A DNA stretch of 57,682 bases. Source: UBA1081 sp045639185 (GTDB lineage: Bacteria > Bacillota > Clostridia > Oscillospirales > Acutalibacteraceae). The notes under the pieces are model-generated. The model worked only from the letters and a program-made list of their open reading frames with translations. It made no database searches and was not told the DNA's origin. Of this stretch, positions 9,320 to 17,475 are shown in pieces. How positions within the stretch are numbered: the first letter of the stretch is position 1; each line of letters starts with the position of its first letter. The position numbers were made by a program, and so were the translations under genes. The stretch lies in the NCBI GenBank assembly GCA_045639185.1, contig JAZUCO010000122.1:1-57682 (forward strand), written 5' to 3'.

Positions 9320-9890
9320 ACCTGCTCAGCACCGCAAGCACACCTATTGCATCTGGTGATGCAAGGAGTTTCCAATGTTCATATGTAACCGCCGCAGAGT
9401 TACTGCAACAGATGTCGCAGAACTCGTTTGCGACGGTTTTTGTTTTTTGCGAACGGGCAGGTTTTGACGATAGGATAAGACGGTATTTTTTGCCGTCGGT
9501 ATAAAGTTCACTGCTTGAAACACAATCTGAATTATGAAGTGCTCTGGCAAGTGCTCCGATGTTTTCAATATCAGAGGACTGACAGACAGTTTTTGTATTG
9601 AATTTCCCCGAAGAAGACGGTTCATTGTCAAAACTGAAATTCTCATCTGTTATGGTAAAATAAAGTGTACAGCCGCCTTTTTCATCAGGCACGGCTTCAA
9701 TAAGCATCTGATTTGCAAGGCTTATATTTCTGCCGAGCGTCGTCCCTGCCTCATCAAGCAGAGTCCAGAGCACTCTGCGTGTTTCCACATTCGAATAATC
9801 AAGTTCATCATATGTAATATCAAGATTTTCAAGGTCTTCCTTTGTAAGCTCGATGGAAATTCTGTTATCTGTCTGAGCTTTTATTACCAT
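9318..9890 (-). CDS. MecA-like adaptor protein
   Basis: The N-terminal half matches the MecA adaptor family: ISIELTKEDLENLDITYDEL, a short helical linker, then ETRRVLWTLLDEAG near residue 40. A beta-rich C-terminal half (about 115-185) is consistent with a ClpC-binding domain. MecA brings substrates such as ComK to ClpCP for degradation; the partner here is not visible. The start is set at the ATG at 9890, because AAGGGG at 9901-9906 leaves no room for the GTG at 9899. It converges on rpe and diverges from the LRR-dockerin gene. The family call is good; equivalence to Bacillus MecA is uncertain. Confidence 0.78.
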   Translation of the reverse strand: MVIKAQTDNRISIELTKEDLENLDITYDELDYSNVETRRVLWTLLDEAGTTLGRNISLANQMLIEAVPDEKGGCTLYFTITDENFSFDNEPSSSGKFNTKTVCQSSDIENIGALARALHNSDCVSSSELYTDGKKYRLILSSKPARSQKTKTVANEFCDICCSNSAAVTYEHWKLLASPDAIGVLAVLSR

Positions 9891-9912
9891 TACAACCACA
9901 CCCCTTACTTAT

Positions 9913-9941
9913 ATCTTATTCATAAGAGCTGTCTTTTGCAA
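9913..9941 (-). promoter_or_regulatory. Likely promoter of the MecA-like gene
   Basis: Minus-strand TTGCAA (9936-9941), 17-bp spacer, TAAGAT (9913-9918), directly upstream of the AAGGGG ribosome-binding site. Confidence 0.4.
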
Positions 9942-10025
9942 TGATAAAATTTTTCCGTCTTTTTTGAAACTTTATGCACATTTTTCCATACAAAATCCGG
10001 GACTTAATTTTGTAGCTATTTCACA

Positions 10026-10054
10026 TTGTTTTACTTTATTTTCTGTGCTATTAT
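10026..10054 (+). promoter_or_regulatory. Likely promoter of the LRR-dockerin gene
   Basis: TTGTTT (10026-10031), 17-bp spacer, TATTAT (10049-10054). The predicted transcript start near 10061 excludes any upstream start codon and supports the ATG at 10087. Confidence 0.45.
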
Positions 10055-10086
10055 TATTTTATAAACCGTCAAGAGGTGGCAAATTT

Positions 10087-12456
10087 ATGAAAAATATTTT
10101 CAGAAGAACTCTTTCTGCTGTTTTGTCTGTGCTTATGCTCGTGTCAATATTCACGGAAATGAGCCTTGTATCATCTGCGGCAGATGATGTCTTGCAATAT
10201 ATCACTTACGAAATCAAAAACAAAGAAGTTATAATCACCGACTTTGACGAAAACGTATACGGTCAGATTACGCTTCCCGAAAAAATCAAAGGCTATCCCG
10301 TTACCGAAATCGGAGAAAACGCATTTCTCCAGTCACACATATCTCATGTTGAATTTCCAAAAACACTCAAAAAAATCGGCTACGGTGCTTTCTGGAATTC
10401 TCTGCTTGAAATTGTAAGCATTCCCGATTCGGTCACATCAATCGGTGATGATGCATTCGGTGATTGTTTCTCACTCAAAGCAATTTATACAGGCAAAAAT
10501 ATAACATCAATACCCGCTCAGATGCTCAGGGAATGCGGTTCACTTACCGATGTTTTCATCAACAAAAAGGTAAAGGAAATCGGTTTCTGGGGTTTCAACC
10601 TCTCTGAAAATGTTGAAAACATCTATTTTGAAGGTACTGAAGCAGAATGGGAAAAAATTACCGTTGCACAGGGCAATGATGTACTTAAAACAGCAAACAT
10701 TGTTTTCAACTGTACAGAATCTTATTATGCAGTATGTCAGCCTACACAGTACAATGAAACGTTACATATGGGCTATTCAATTGCTCTCGGTGAAGTCACT
10801 ATTGAATACACCGATTCAAATATTACGGGGGACTGCGTCATTCCCGAAAAAATTAACGGCTGCCCCGTAACAACAATTTTTGATGCCGCATTCAATTTTG
10901 AGCCCGATATGAGCTCTGTTACAATTCCTGCATATGTGGATAAAATTATTAATACATTCGGCTCACAGTGTTTCAATGTGGAAAATATTTATGTTGATGA
11001 AAGAAATCAGCATTATTCAAGTCAGGACGGTAATCTGTTCAACAAAGACAAAACCAAACTTCTCAGATATGCAATAGGAAACAATCGTCAGCACTATACA
11101 ATTCCCGATACCGTTACAACAATCAAAGAATTTGCATTCTGCAGAATGTACGCAACACTCAACCTGACGATTCCTGCAAGTGTTACAACCATTGAAGAAT
11201 TTGCGTTTTATAATTCACATCATCTTTACAATATAAATGTAGACAAAGACAATCCCAATTATATGTCTGAAGACGGAGTGCTTTTCAATAAAGACCAGAC
11301 AAAGCTTATCTGCTTCCCTGCTCTCAAAGTCGGTGCATATCATTGGGGAGGCTATGAAAATGATGGTGTTGATACAACAAAAGATTCTTACACTATTCCT
11401 TATGGTGTAAAAGAAATCGGCAACGGTGCATTCAGTTCATGTGAAGAACTTGCAAAAATTGAAATACCTGACAGCGTGGAAATTATCGGAGAGAATGCTT
11501 TTGAAAGGTGTTATAACCTTGAAAATGTTGTATTGCCCGAAAGTATCAGAGATATTAAACGTTATGCGTTCTTTGAAAGCGGACTGAAATCGATACACAT
11601 TTCTGATTCAGTAGAATCTATCGGAAATCAGGCTTTTGAAGGTAGTAAGAATCTTTCTGAAATAAATATCGGCAACAATATAAAATCCATCGGTTGGGGC
11701 GCGTTTTCAAGAACTGCATATTATGAGAATGCTGACAACTGGGAAGATAATTCACTTTATATAGGAAATTGTCTGATTGAAGTCGAAGATGAAAAAATAA
11801 CAGAATATACAGTAAAAGCAGGTACACGAACTATCGGTTGGGGCGCGTTTTCATGGTGTTACAATCTGAAAAAAATTAATCTTCCTGCAAGTCTTAATGC
11901 TGTAGGCGACTATGCTTTCGCTTTTAATTCAACTCTTGAAAAAGTAGTAATTCCTGAAGGCGTTACGGAAATCGGGTATGCTGCTTTCAGCTATTGTGAC
12001 GCATTGCGTGAAGTTTCAATCCCCGAAAGTGTAAAAACAATTGCAGAGGGCGCATTTTATGCCTGCAACAGACTTGAAAAGATAAATTTTGCAGGTTCTG
12101 AAAACAAATGGAACAAAATTGATATTGAAAACGAAAATAACGAAAATCTTCTGCGTGCCACAATAACATACGGAAAAGATTCAGCAGACGACCTGCCCGA
12201 AGAGGAACCTCCCGCAGAAAATCCTCCTGTTGAAGAGCCGCCCACCGAAGACAACATTCCCGATGATGTTCTTATGGGTGACCTTGATAAAGACGGAAAC
12301 ATCACAGCAATAGATGCAAGAACCGCTCTTCGCATATCAGCTCAGATTGAAAAAGGAACAGCATATCAGATTGCTGTTGCAGATATGAATGCAGACGGCA
12401 GAATCACAGCAATTGATGCAAGAAAAATTCTCCGCATCGCAGCACAGCTTGATTGA
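10087..12456 (+). CDS. Secreted BspA-type leucine-rich-repeat protein with C-terminal type I dockerin
   Basis: Signal peptide about 1-30 (RRTLSAVLSVLMLVSIF). LRR_5 repeats fill about 40-695, with the repeated pattern IPDSVTSIGDDAF and GAFxxCxxLxxI. A Pro/Glu-rich linker (about 700-722) precedes a dockerin (about 728-789) of two calcium-binding repeats, DLDKDGNITAIDA and DMNADGRITAIDA, each ending in LRI-A. Dockerins attach proteins to cohesin-bearing scaffoldins; no cohesin is in this window. The start is chosen at ATG 10087 after GAGGTGG; an extension to 9964 has no ribosome-binding site. A paralogous LRR-dockerin protein sits on the mobile element at 19493. Confidence 0.92.
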   Translation: MKNIFRRTLSAVLSVLMLVSIFTEMSLVSSAADDVLQYITYEIKNKEVIITDFDENVYGQITLPEKIKGYPVTEIGENAFLQSHISHVEFPKTLKKIGYGAFWNSLLEIVSIPDSVTSIGDDAFGDCFSLKAIYTGKNITSIPAQMLRECGSLTDVFINKKVKEIGFWGFNLSENVENIYFEGTEAEWEKITVAQGNDVLKTANIVFNCTESYYAVCQPTQYNETLHMGYSIALGEVTIEYTDSNITGDCVIPEKINGCPVTTIFDAAFNFEPDMSSVTIPAYVDKIINTFGSQCFNVENIYVDERNQHYSSQDGNLFNKDKTKLLRYAIGNNRQHYTIPDTVTTIKEFAFCRMYATLNLTIPASVTTIEEFAFYNSHHLYNINVDKDNPNYMSEDGVLFNKDQTKLICFPALKVGAYHWGGYENDGVDTTKDSYTIPYGVKEIGNGAFSSCEELAKIEIPDSVEIIGENAFERCYNLENVVLPESIRDIKRYAFFESGLKSIHISDSVESIGNQAFEGSKNLSEINIGNNIKSIGWGAFSRTAYYENADNWEDNSLYIGNCLIEVEDEKITEYTVKAGTRTIGWGAFSWCYNLKKINLPASLNAVGDYAFAFNSTLEKVVIPEGVTEIGYAAFSYCDALREVSIPESVKTIAEGAFYACNRLEKINFAGSENKWNKIDIENENNENLLRATITYGKDSADDLPEEEPPAENPPVEEPPTEDNIPDDVLMGDLDKDGNITAIDARTALRISAQIEKGTAYQIAVADMNADGRITAIDARKILRIAAQLD

Positions 12457-12470
12457 CAACAAAAAAATTA

Positions 12471-12496
12471 AAGCGGAGCCGAGGCTCCGCTTTTTC
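12471..12496. terminator. Bidirectional intrinsic terminator
   Basis: AAGCGGAGCC / GGCTCCGCTT with a 2-base gap (12471-12492), followed by T residues. On the minus strand it is flanked by A/T-rich DNA. It sits between the convergent LRR-dockerin and EEP genes and can serve both. Confidence 0.85.
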
Positions 12497-12504
12497 TTCT
12501 TTTA

Positions 12505-13254
12505 TTATACTTCCAGCTCTGCAAGCACGGGATAGTGGTCTGAGATATATCTGTCCCCTGCTTTATCTGTGATTGTGTTGCAGGACTTGACTTTGAAACC
12601 GTTTTTGATAAAAACAAAGTCAATCATTTCTGAGGAATTTTCATCAAAACCGTTGTATGTATTGACATCGTTTGCATTCGGGTCAAGAGTTCTTGCATCT
12701 GTAAAGCCCTGAGCAATGATTGTCTTGTAAGCTCCTGAAGTGGGGTTAACATTGAAGTCACCTGTCACGATTGTGGGCACACCTTCAAACACGTCTGCTC
12801 TTTCGGCAATAAGCTTTGCGCCTTCGCTTCTTGCAATATCACCGATATGGTCAAGATGTGTGTTGAAGTGTGCAATCTTCTTGCCTGATGCCTTTTCTTT
12901 GAGAACAGCATAAGAACAGATTCTTACACAAGCTGCATCCCAGCCTTTGCCGGGTTTTTCGGGTGTTTCTGAAAGCCAGAAATTACCTGTTTCGATAACT
13001 TCATACTTGTCTTTCTTATAGAAAACAGGGGAAAATTCACCCATTCTCTTGCCGTTGTCTCTGCCGACACCGACATATTCATATGTATCTTTCAGTTCTC
13101 GGTAAAGATAGTTCATCCATCTGTAATGAGCTTCCTGAAGACCGAATGTATCAGGCTCATACTTTCTGATAACGTCTCTTACAAGAGATTTTCTCTTTGT
13201 CCACCAGTTCTGACCTTTGCCACCGCAAAGAACATTGAATGACATTACTTTCAT
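12505..13254 (-). CDS. Endonuclease/exonuclease/phosphatase-family hydrolase (copy 1 of tandem pair)
   Basis: DNase I-like metal-dependent hydrolase fold: MSFNVLCGG with the metal-coordinating Asn, catalytic Glu in GLQEAH, HFNTHLDHIG, GDFNVNP and the terminal SDHYPV. There is no signal peptide, so it is cytosolic. The substrate could be a phosphodiester, a sugar phosphate or a nucleic acid; the family does not tell. The start is set at ATG 13254, since GGAG lies 8 nt upstream and overlaps the GTG at 13263. It follows its paralog after 11 nt, so the pair is a tandem duplication in one operon with queH. Confidence 0.9.
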   Translation of the reverse strand: MKVMSFNVLCGGKGQNWWTKRKSLVRDVIRKYEPDTFGLQEAHYRWMNYLYRELKDTYEYVGVGRDNGKRMGEFSPVFYKKDKYEVIETGNFWLSETPEKPGKGWDAACVRICSYAVLKEKASGKKIAHFNTHLDHIGDIARSEGAKLIAERADVFEGVPTIVTGDFNVNPTSGAYKTIIAQGFTDARTLDPNANDVNTYNGFDENSSEMIDFVFIKNGFKVKSCNTITDKAGDRYISDHYPVLAELEV

Positions 13255-13265
13255 ATTTAACACTC

Positions 13266-14009
13266 CTATTCAATTTCTGCAACAACGGGATAATGGTCAG
13301 ACGGATATCTGCCGTCGATTTTATCTGTTACAGTTATTACGTTGCTGACTTTTTCCGCACCACGGACAAACACAAAATCAATCATCTTTGAATTATCGCC
13401 GAATGCGTGGAAAGAATTGACTTCATCTGCAGTTTCTGCAATAGTTCTTGAATCAACAAAACCTCCGTCAACAAAAATTCTGTAAATATCCGAATCGGGA
13501 GTTACGTTGAAATCACCCATCAGTACTGTCTTTATATTACCATATTTTTTCAGTTTTTCAAGTATAAGATTTGCACCTTCCACCTGAGCTGTTCTGCCTA
13601 TATGGTCAAGATGAGTATTGAAAACGGCAATTTTTTCGCCCGTTTCAATATTTTCAAAAAGAGCACCGCTGCAGGTTCTGTTTTCTGCACCGTCCCAGCC
13701 GAGTGACGGCTCACAAGGTGTTTCAGACAGCCAGAAATCGAGTCTTTCAACGGCAATGAACTTGTCTTTTCTGTAAAAAACGGGGGAAAACTCACCGCCG
13801 TTTTTACCGTCATCTTTGCCGATACCCACATATGCATAATTTTCTTTAAGCTGACCTGCAAGATATCTCATCCAACCGAAATGTGCCTCCTGAATTCCGA
13901 AAAAATCAGGCTTAAATTTTTTTATTGTATCTCTGACGAGAGGCTGTCTGCGGCACCAATGATTTTCTTTTCTACCGGCACACAGAACATTAAATGTCAT
14001 TATTTTCAT
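13266..14009 (-). CDS. Endonuclease/exonuclease/phosphatase-family hydrolase (copy 2 of tandem pair)
   Basis: Same fold and key residues as its downstream neighbour: MTFNVLCAG, GIQEAHFGW, FNTHLDHIGR, MGDFNVTPD, SDHYPV. The two proteins align over their whole length with the same WLSETP landmark and are clearly paralogs, but diverged enough to suggest different substrates. The ATG at 14009 follows GGAGAAAAGCTG and overlaps the end of queH by 20 nt, implying translational coupling. No signal peptide. Confidence 0.9.
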   Translation of the reverse strand: MKIMTFNVLCAGRKENHWCRRQPLVRDTIKKFKPDFFGIQEAHFGWMRYLAGQLKENYAYVGIGKDDGKNGGEFSPVFYRKDKFIAVERLDFWLSETPCEPSLGWDGAENRTCSGALFENIETGEKIAVFNTHLDHIGRTAQVEGANLILEKLKKYGNIKTVLMGDFNVTPDSDIYRIFVDGGFVDSRTIAETADEVNSFHAFGDNSKMIDFVFVRGAEKVSNVITVTDKIDGRYPSDHYPVVAEIE

Positions 14010-14637
14010 CAGCTTTTCTCCTTTTCATCTCTGCTTCGGAATAAATACATCCGCAGAAATCTTGTCTGTAAAGCCCGTATTCGGCAGAAAGCTCTATTGA
14101 ACGCTTGTATCCGTTTTTCTTCTTAAAATCGGAATACAGATACTTCACACCGCATTTTTCAGACAAATCTCTGCCTATACTGTTAAGTTTCTGAGCATTT
14201 TTGTAAGGACTTATTGAAAGCGAAGTGGTGAAGTAGTCAAAACCGTTTGATGCAGCATATTCAGCCGTTTCACCAAGACGCAATTCATAGCATCTGAAGC
14301 ATCTTTCACCGCCCTCAGGCTCCTTTTCAAAACCTTTTGCAACGGCAAAGAATTCAGAAGTGTCATATCTGCCGGGAATAAAATCAACTTTTCCCTGAAG
14401 CGGCATTTCGGCAATCAGCCTCTTTGCCTCATCTATGCGGTAATTATACTCTTTTTCTGACGTGATATTGGGGTTATAAAAAAACAGAGTGATGTCAAAA
14501 TATGAAGACAGATATTCAAGCACATAACTTGAGCAGGGCGCACAGCATACGTGCAGTAGCAGTTTAGGTTTTTCTTCAGAATCTGATATAATTTTCAGCT
14601 CTTTTTCAAGCATAAGCTGATAATTTTCTTTCTGCAT
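13990..14637 (-). CDS. queH: Epoxyqueuosine reductase QueH family (DUF208)
   Basis: QueH performs the last step of queuosine biosynthesis, reducing epoxyqueuosine in tRNA; it is the non-cobalamin alternative to QueG. The metal/cluster-binding motifs are present: HVCCAPCSSY (Cys31, Cys32, Cys35), a later RCFRCYELR pair, and the QDFCGC motif near the C-terminus. Family length of about 200-220 is matched. The start is at ATG 14637 with GAGGTG six bases upstream; the GTG at 14646 overlaps that site. It heads an operon with the two EEP hydrolases, whose relation to queuosine is not evident. Confidence 0.92.
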   Translation of the reverse strand: MQKENYQLMLEKELKIISDSEEKPKLLLHVCCAPCSSYVLEYLSSYFDITLFFYNPNITSEKEYNYRIDEAKRLIAEMPLQGKVDFIPGRYDTSEFFAVAKGFEKEPEGGERCFRCYELRLGETAEYAASNGFDYFTTSLSISPYKNAQKLNSIGRDLSEKCGVKYLYSDFKKKNGYKRSIELSAEYGLYRQDFCGCIYSEAEMKRRKADENNDI

Positions 14638-14658
14638 CTGTCTCACCTCTTTTTTTTG

Positions 14659-14687
14659 ATTATACTATAACAGAATAAAAATAACAA
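14659..14687 (-). promoter_or_regulatory. Likely promoter of the queH-EEP operon
   Basis: Minus-strand TTGTTA (14682-14687), 17-bp spacer, TATAAT (14659-14664). Confidence 0.55.
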
Positions 14688-14693
14688 GCAAAA

Positions 14694-14722
14694 TTGACAA
14701 AAGTCATTCAATATGTTATATA
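14694..14722 (+). promoter_or_regulatory. Likely sigma-A promoter of the GNAT gene
   Basis: Consensus TTGACA (14694-14699), 17-bp spacer, TATATA (14717-14722), divergent from the queH promoter. Confidence 0.6.
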
Positions 14723-14752
14723 AAAAGTGAAATTAAAAAAAGGGGACCGGTT

Positions 14753-15229
14753 ATGGAAAATTTATCATACAGATTTGCAGAAGAAAAAGACATTGCGGTT
14801 ATACTTGAATTTATAAAAGAGCTTGCAGAATACGAAAAAATGCTTGACGACGTTGTTGCAGATGAAAAACTCCTTAAAGAATGGATTTTTGATAAGAAAA
14901 ATGCAGAAGTTATCCTTGCTGAAGTCGACGGCAAAAACGCAGGTTTCGCACTGTTTTTCCATAACTTTTCAACATTCCTCGGCAGAGCGGGAATTTACCT
15001 TGAAGACCTCTTTGTGAAACCTGAATTCAGAGGCAAAGGAATCGGCAAAGGACTCCTTAAACAGCTTGCAAAAATTACCGTAGAAAGAGGTTGCGGCAGA
15101 CTTGAATGGTCCTGCCTTGACTGGAATAAACCGAGCATTGACTTTTATATTTCACTTGATGCAAAGCCGATGGACGAATGGACAGTTTACCGCCTGACAG
15201 GTGAAACTCTCAGAAAGATGGCGGAATAA
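14753..15229 (+). CDS. GNAT-family N-acetyltransferase (diamine/thialysine acetyltransferase-like)
   Basis: Cytosolic acetyl-CoA-dependent acetyltransferase. The pyrophosphate-binding loop is clear in FRGKGIGKGLLKQLA (about 92-106), preceded by YLEDLFVKPE. The C-terminal motif WNKPSIDFYISLDAKPMDEW (about 123-142) is characteristic of the spermidine/spermine and thialysine N-acetyltransferase branch. The 158-residue length fits. The ATG follows AGGGG. It is a single-gene unit with its own promoter, upstream of tRNA-Pro. Confidence 0.87.
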   Translation: MENLSYRFAEEKDIAVILEFIKELAEYEKMLDDVVADEKLLKEWIFDKKNAEVILAEVDGKNAGFALFFHNFSTFLGRAGIYLEDLFVKPEFRGKGIGKGLLKQLAKITVERGCGRLEWSCLDWNKPSIDFYISLDAKPMDEWTVYRLTGETLRKMAE

Positions 15230-15245
15230 ATATTTTACCAAACAC

Positions 15246-15274
15246 TTGCATTTTGCTCATTATTGATATATAAT
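15246..15274 (+). promoter_or_regulatory. Promoter of tRNA-Pro
   Basis: TTGCAT (15246-15251), 17-bp spacer, TATAAT (15269-15274), ending 17 nt before the tRNA. Confidence 0.6.
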
Positions 15275-15291
15275 AATTGAGCATAAATTTT

Positions 15292-15368
15292 CGGGGTATG
15301 GCGAAGTTTGGTATCGCGCTTGGTTCGGGACCAAGAGGCCATGGGTTCGAATCCCGTTACTCCGACCA
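15292..15368 (+). tRNA. tRNA-Pro (anticodon CGG)
   Basis: Cloverleaf read by eye. Acceptor CGGGGTA/TACTCCG with encoded ACCA (15365-15368), D arm around GCGAAGTTTGGTATCGC, and anticodon stem CTTGG/CCAAG enclosing loop TTCGGGA, so the anticodon CGG decodes CCG as proline. The T arm is ATGGG-TTCGAAT-CCCGT. Its 3' half is the integration target of the neighbouring element: bases 15324-15369 recur exactly at 25252-25297. Confidence 0.95.
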
Positions 15369-15369
15369 C
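15324..15369 (+). repeat. Left attachment site (inside tRNA-Pro)
   Basis: 46 bp from the anticodon loop through ACCAC, identical to 25252-25297. The tRNA stays functional because the element restores its 3' end. Confidence 0.88.
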
Positions 15370-15372
15370 TCG

Positions 15373-15422
15373 AAAAGCCCTATATTCCTTGACTTTTGAG
15401 GAATCAGGGCTTTTCTTTTTTT
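15373..15422 (+). terminator. Terminator after tRNA-Pro (element-derived)
   Basis: AAAAGCCCT (15373-15381) pairs with AGGGCTTTT (15406-15414), extended by ATTCC/GGAAT, followed by a T run. It lies inside the element, so it replaced whatever terminator followed the tRNA before integration. Confidence 0.8.
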
Positions 15423-15431
15423 GCCCTTTTT

Positions 15432-16634
15432 TCAATCATCTAACGGAGCATCTAACGATTTTCCTGCATTTTTCCCGGGGACAAAACCGACTGTTGCGCC
15501 TGCAATCTGTATTTTTCTGCTGATATCGAGATGAGAATAGATATTTGCAGTAGTCTGAATGTCCTTATGTCCGAGCCATTCCTGAATATCTTTCATGTTA
15601 TATCCGTTTGTTGCAAGAAGACTTGCACAGCTGTGTCTCAAATCGTGAAGTCTGATTTTTCTCAGACCGTTTTTCTTGAGAAGATTTCCGAATTTTTTTG
15701 AAACATAATCAGGACGATAAGGTTCTCCGTTAACCTTTTTGAATATGTAATCATTTTCAATATAATCCTTACCGAAAAGTTTTCTGTTTGTTTCTTCCTG
15801 CTGTTTCAGTTCAACAAGGATATCTTTTATCTCCTGCATCATAGGAAATGCTCTGTAGCTTGCATCAGATTTTGTGCAATCCTTCTGTACGATTGTACTG
15901 AACTTTACTACGGTATGATTGATTGTAATCATACCGTTTTCAAAATTGATGCTGTCCCACTTGAGCCCCAGAGTTTCACTTCTGCGAAGTCCGAAAATGA
16001 TTGAGAAGTAATAAAAATAATAAAGCGGTTCATTTTTTATTGCTTTAAATAAGATATTCAGTTCACTTTCAGTATAAAAGTCAACATTTCTTCTTTGCAT
16101 CTTCGGCATAACAACAAATTCTGCCGGATTGCTGGTGATAAGCTTATCACGCATAGCTTCTTTGATTGCCTGACGGATAACAATCATATGAGTTTTAATA
16201 CTCTTTGCTGACAATCCGCCTTTTCCGTCAACACGGCCATTTGCATATTTTTCATTGATATACCCCTGAATATCTTCTCTTTCGAGTTTTTCAAGATATA
16301 TGTTATGTTTTCTGAAATACGGTATTACCTGTGAATCTGCAACATTCTTGTAACCCTGATATGTTATTTCATCAATTCGGATTTTTGCAGTCTCGAGCCA
16401 CTTTTCAATATAATCAGCAAAAAGAATACCATCAGGCTGAGTATTGTTTTCTCTTTCCTTCTGTTCGTTTTCCAATTCAACAATATAATTTCTTAAAAAT
16501 TCTTCAGCTTTTTTCTTATTTCCTTTTATCGGAAGTCCTGTTGACTTCCATTTTTTCTTTGTTTTCCCATCGGGACCTTTTACATTTACTACTGCATGAT
16601 ATCTGCCGTTTTTTTCTTGAATACTACCGGTCAT
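15432..16634 (-). CDS. int: Site-specific tyrosine recombinase (integrase)
   Basis: Catalyses integration and excision of the element at tRNA-Pro. The N-terminal arm-binding domain (1-60) and SAM-like core-binding domain (70-175) precede a catalytic domain with all five expected residues: Arg217 (GLRRSE), His330 and Arg333 (HDLRHS), His356 (GHKDIQTT), and nucleophile Tyr366 (YSHL). Length 400 fits Tn916/ICE-type integrases. The last codons (SLDAPLDD) are encoded by a pair of CATCTAAC repeats that look like integrase arm-binding sites. The excisionase gene is 32 nt upstream in the same operon. Confidence 0.95.
   Translation of the reverse strand: MTGSIQEKNGRYHAVVNVKGPDGKTKKKWKSTGLPIKGNKKKAEEFLRNYIVELENEQKERENNTQPDGILFADYIEKWLETAKIRIDEITYQGYKNVADSQVIPYFRKHNIYLEKLEREDIQGYINEKYANGRVDGKGGLSAKSIKTHMIVIRQAIKEAMRDKLITSNPAEFVVMPKMQRRNVDFYTESELNILFKAIKNEPLYYFYYFSIIFGLRRSETLGLKWDSINFENGMITINHTVVKFSTIVQKDCTKSDASYRAFPMMQEIKDILVELKQQEETNRKLFGKDYIENDYIFKKVNGEPYRPDYVSKKFGNLLKKNGLRKIRLHDLRHSCASLLATNGYNMKDIQEWLGHKDIQTTANIYSHLDISRKIQIAGATVGFVPGKNAGKSLDAPLDD
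15437..15457. promoter_or_regulatory. Putative left integrase arm-type sites
   Basis: Two direct CATCTAAC repeats, 12 bp apart, inside the integrase 3' end and 68 bp from the left attachment core. The same doublet occurs at the right end (25094-25112) in the same orientation. Confidence 0.55.
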
Positions 16635-16666
16635 ATTTTTATATCCTTTCTTTTAATTTGTTATTT

Positions 16667-16903
16667 TCAGCATCTGTAATCATTTACGAAATCTATGAGA
16701 TAGATTTTTGGAATATAGTATTTTGCGGATTCTGTGTTACCGTCTCTTATAGATTTGATTTTCCCTGATTTCAGATAAGAATAAATTTTGTTTCTTCCCA
16801 TATTCATTGCTTTTGCTGCCTGTGCAACATTCAGAACATCGGGATACATTTCAAACATTGTGTAGTTAGTTTCTTTTACGATACTTTGAGTAGATGCGGA
16901 CAT
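16667..16903 (-). CDS. xis: Excisionase / MerR-like helix-turn-helix protein
   Basis: 78 residues with one DNA-binding motif: VLNVAQAAKAMNMGRNKIYS followed by LKSGKIKSI (about 23-55), the HTH_17/excisionase pattern in which a winged helix bends DNA next to the integrase. Start at ATG 16903, five bases after GGAGG; a longer reading to 17032 lacks a ribosome-binding site. Directly upstream of int, the usual xis-int order. Confidence 0.82.
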   Translation of the reverse strand: MSASTQSIVKETNYTMFEMYPDVLNVAQAAKAMNMGRNKIYSYLKSGKIKSIRDGNTESAKYYIPKIYLIDFVNDYRC

Positions 16904-17355
16904 TTTTTCCTCCTGCATAGAGTTGTTATTTCTGAAAATTTGTAAAAATCCAAAACATCTTTTTTCATGTAAATTATGATTGTTTTCAGACTTCCGAAAA
17001 ATTTTTTCTGTAATAATTCTGAAAGTTTTCAAAAAACAATTTTTCTCCTACAGTTTTTTTGAGATTTTTTTTGAATTTTTTTCTTCAGTTGCAGGAATTA
17101 TGATTTTTTAAAAAGCAAAAAAACTCTATAATAGAATTTTTGAAAAAATGTTTCACAAAGTTTCTGTTGAAAAGTTGTATATTTTTACCAATAGGTGTTT
17201 TTTTTGCAAAAAACATCGTTGCAGGTTATATTGAAAAAATTCAATATAAACGGACAACGGTGAATATGTATTACGGTTTTATCGGCAGCATATGCCGATT
17301 TTTTTTATTTTATGCTTATTGTTTGATTACATAATTAAAGCAGTACAAAGATAAT
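16904..17355. other. Control region between xis-int and the second recombinase
   Basis: About 450 bp, very AT-rich, with no convincing gene. It holds a perfect 10-bp inverted repeat TTATATTGAA-N4-TTCAATATAA (17226-17249), a plausible operator, and then a terminator hairpin at 17281. Promoters in both directions are expected here, but none stands out from the AT background. Confidence 0.4.
17281..17307 (+). terminator. Intrinsic terminator
   Basis: ATCGGCA-5-TGCCGAT (17281-17299) followed by eight T residues. With no gene immediately upstream, it may attenuate a leader transcript reading into the recombinase. Confidence 0.6.
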
Positions 17356-17469
17356 ATGGAGAGAAAAACAAGAAAGGATAAGCAAGAAACAACAAAGGTC
17401 AGGATTCCGAGAACCATAACTCGTAATAATGTGGGTATGATTTTCTTTAACATCGAATTTATAAAATGA
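17356..17469 (+). CDS. Short basic peptide ORF (37 aa), possible leader of the recombinase
   Basis: An open frame from ATG 17356 to TGA 17469 encodes a very basic start (MERKTRKDKQ) and a hydrophobic end (GMIFFNIEFIK). It stops 6 nt before the GTG of the downstream recombinase, whose AAAGG site overlaps the stop. That arrangement suggests translational coupling. No family is recognised and the upstream ribosome-binding site is weak, so it could be non-coding. Confidence 0.3.
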   Translation: MERKTRKDKQETTKVRIPRTITRNNVGMIFFNIEFIK

Positions 17470-17475
17470 AAGGTT

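Noticed and set aside
9964..10086. 41-codon N-terminal extension of the LRR-dockerin protein
   Set aside because: No ribosome-binding site, it overlaps the predicted promoter, and the ATG at 10087 has GAGGTGG plus a proper signal peptide.
17140..17334. 64-residue reading frame before the second recombinase
   Set aside because: It runs through a palindrome and a terminator and has no ribosome-binding site.
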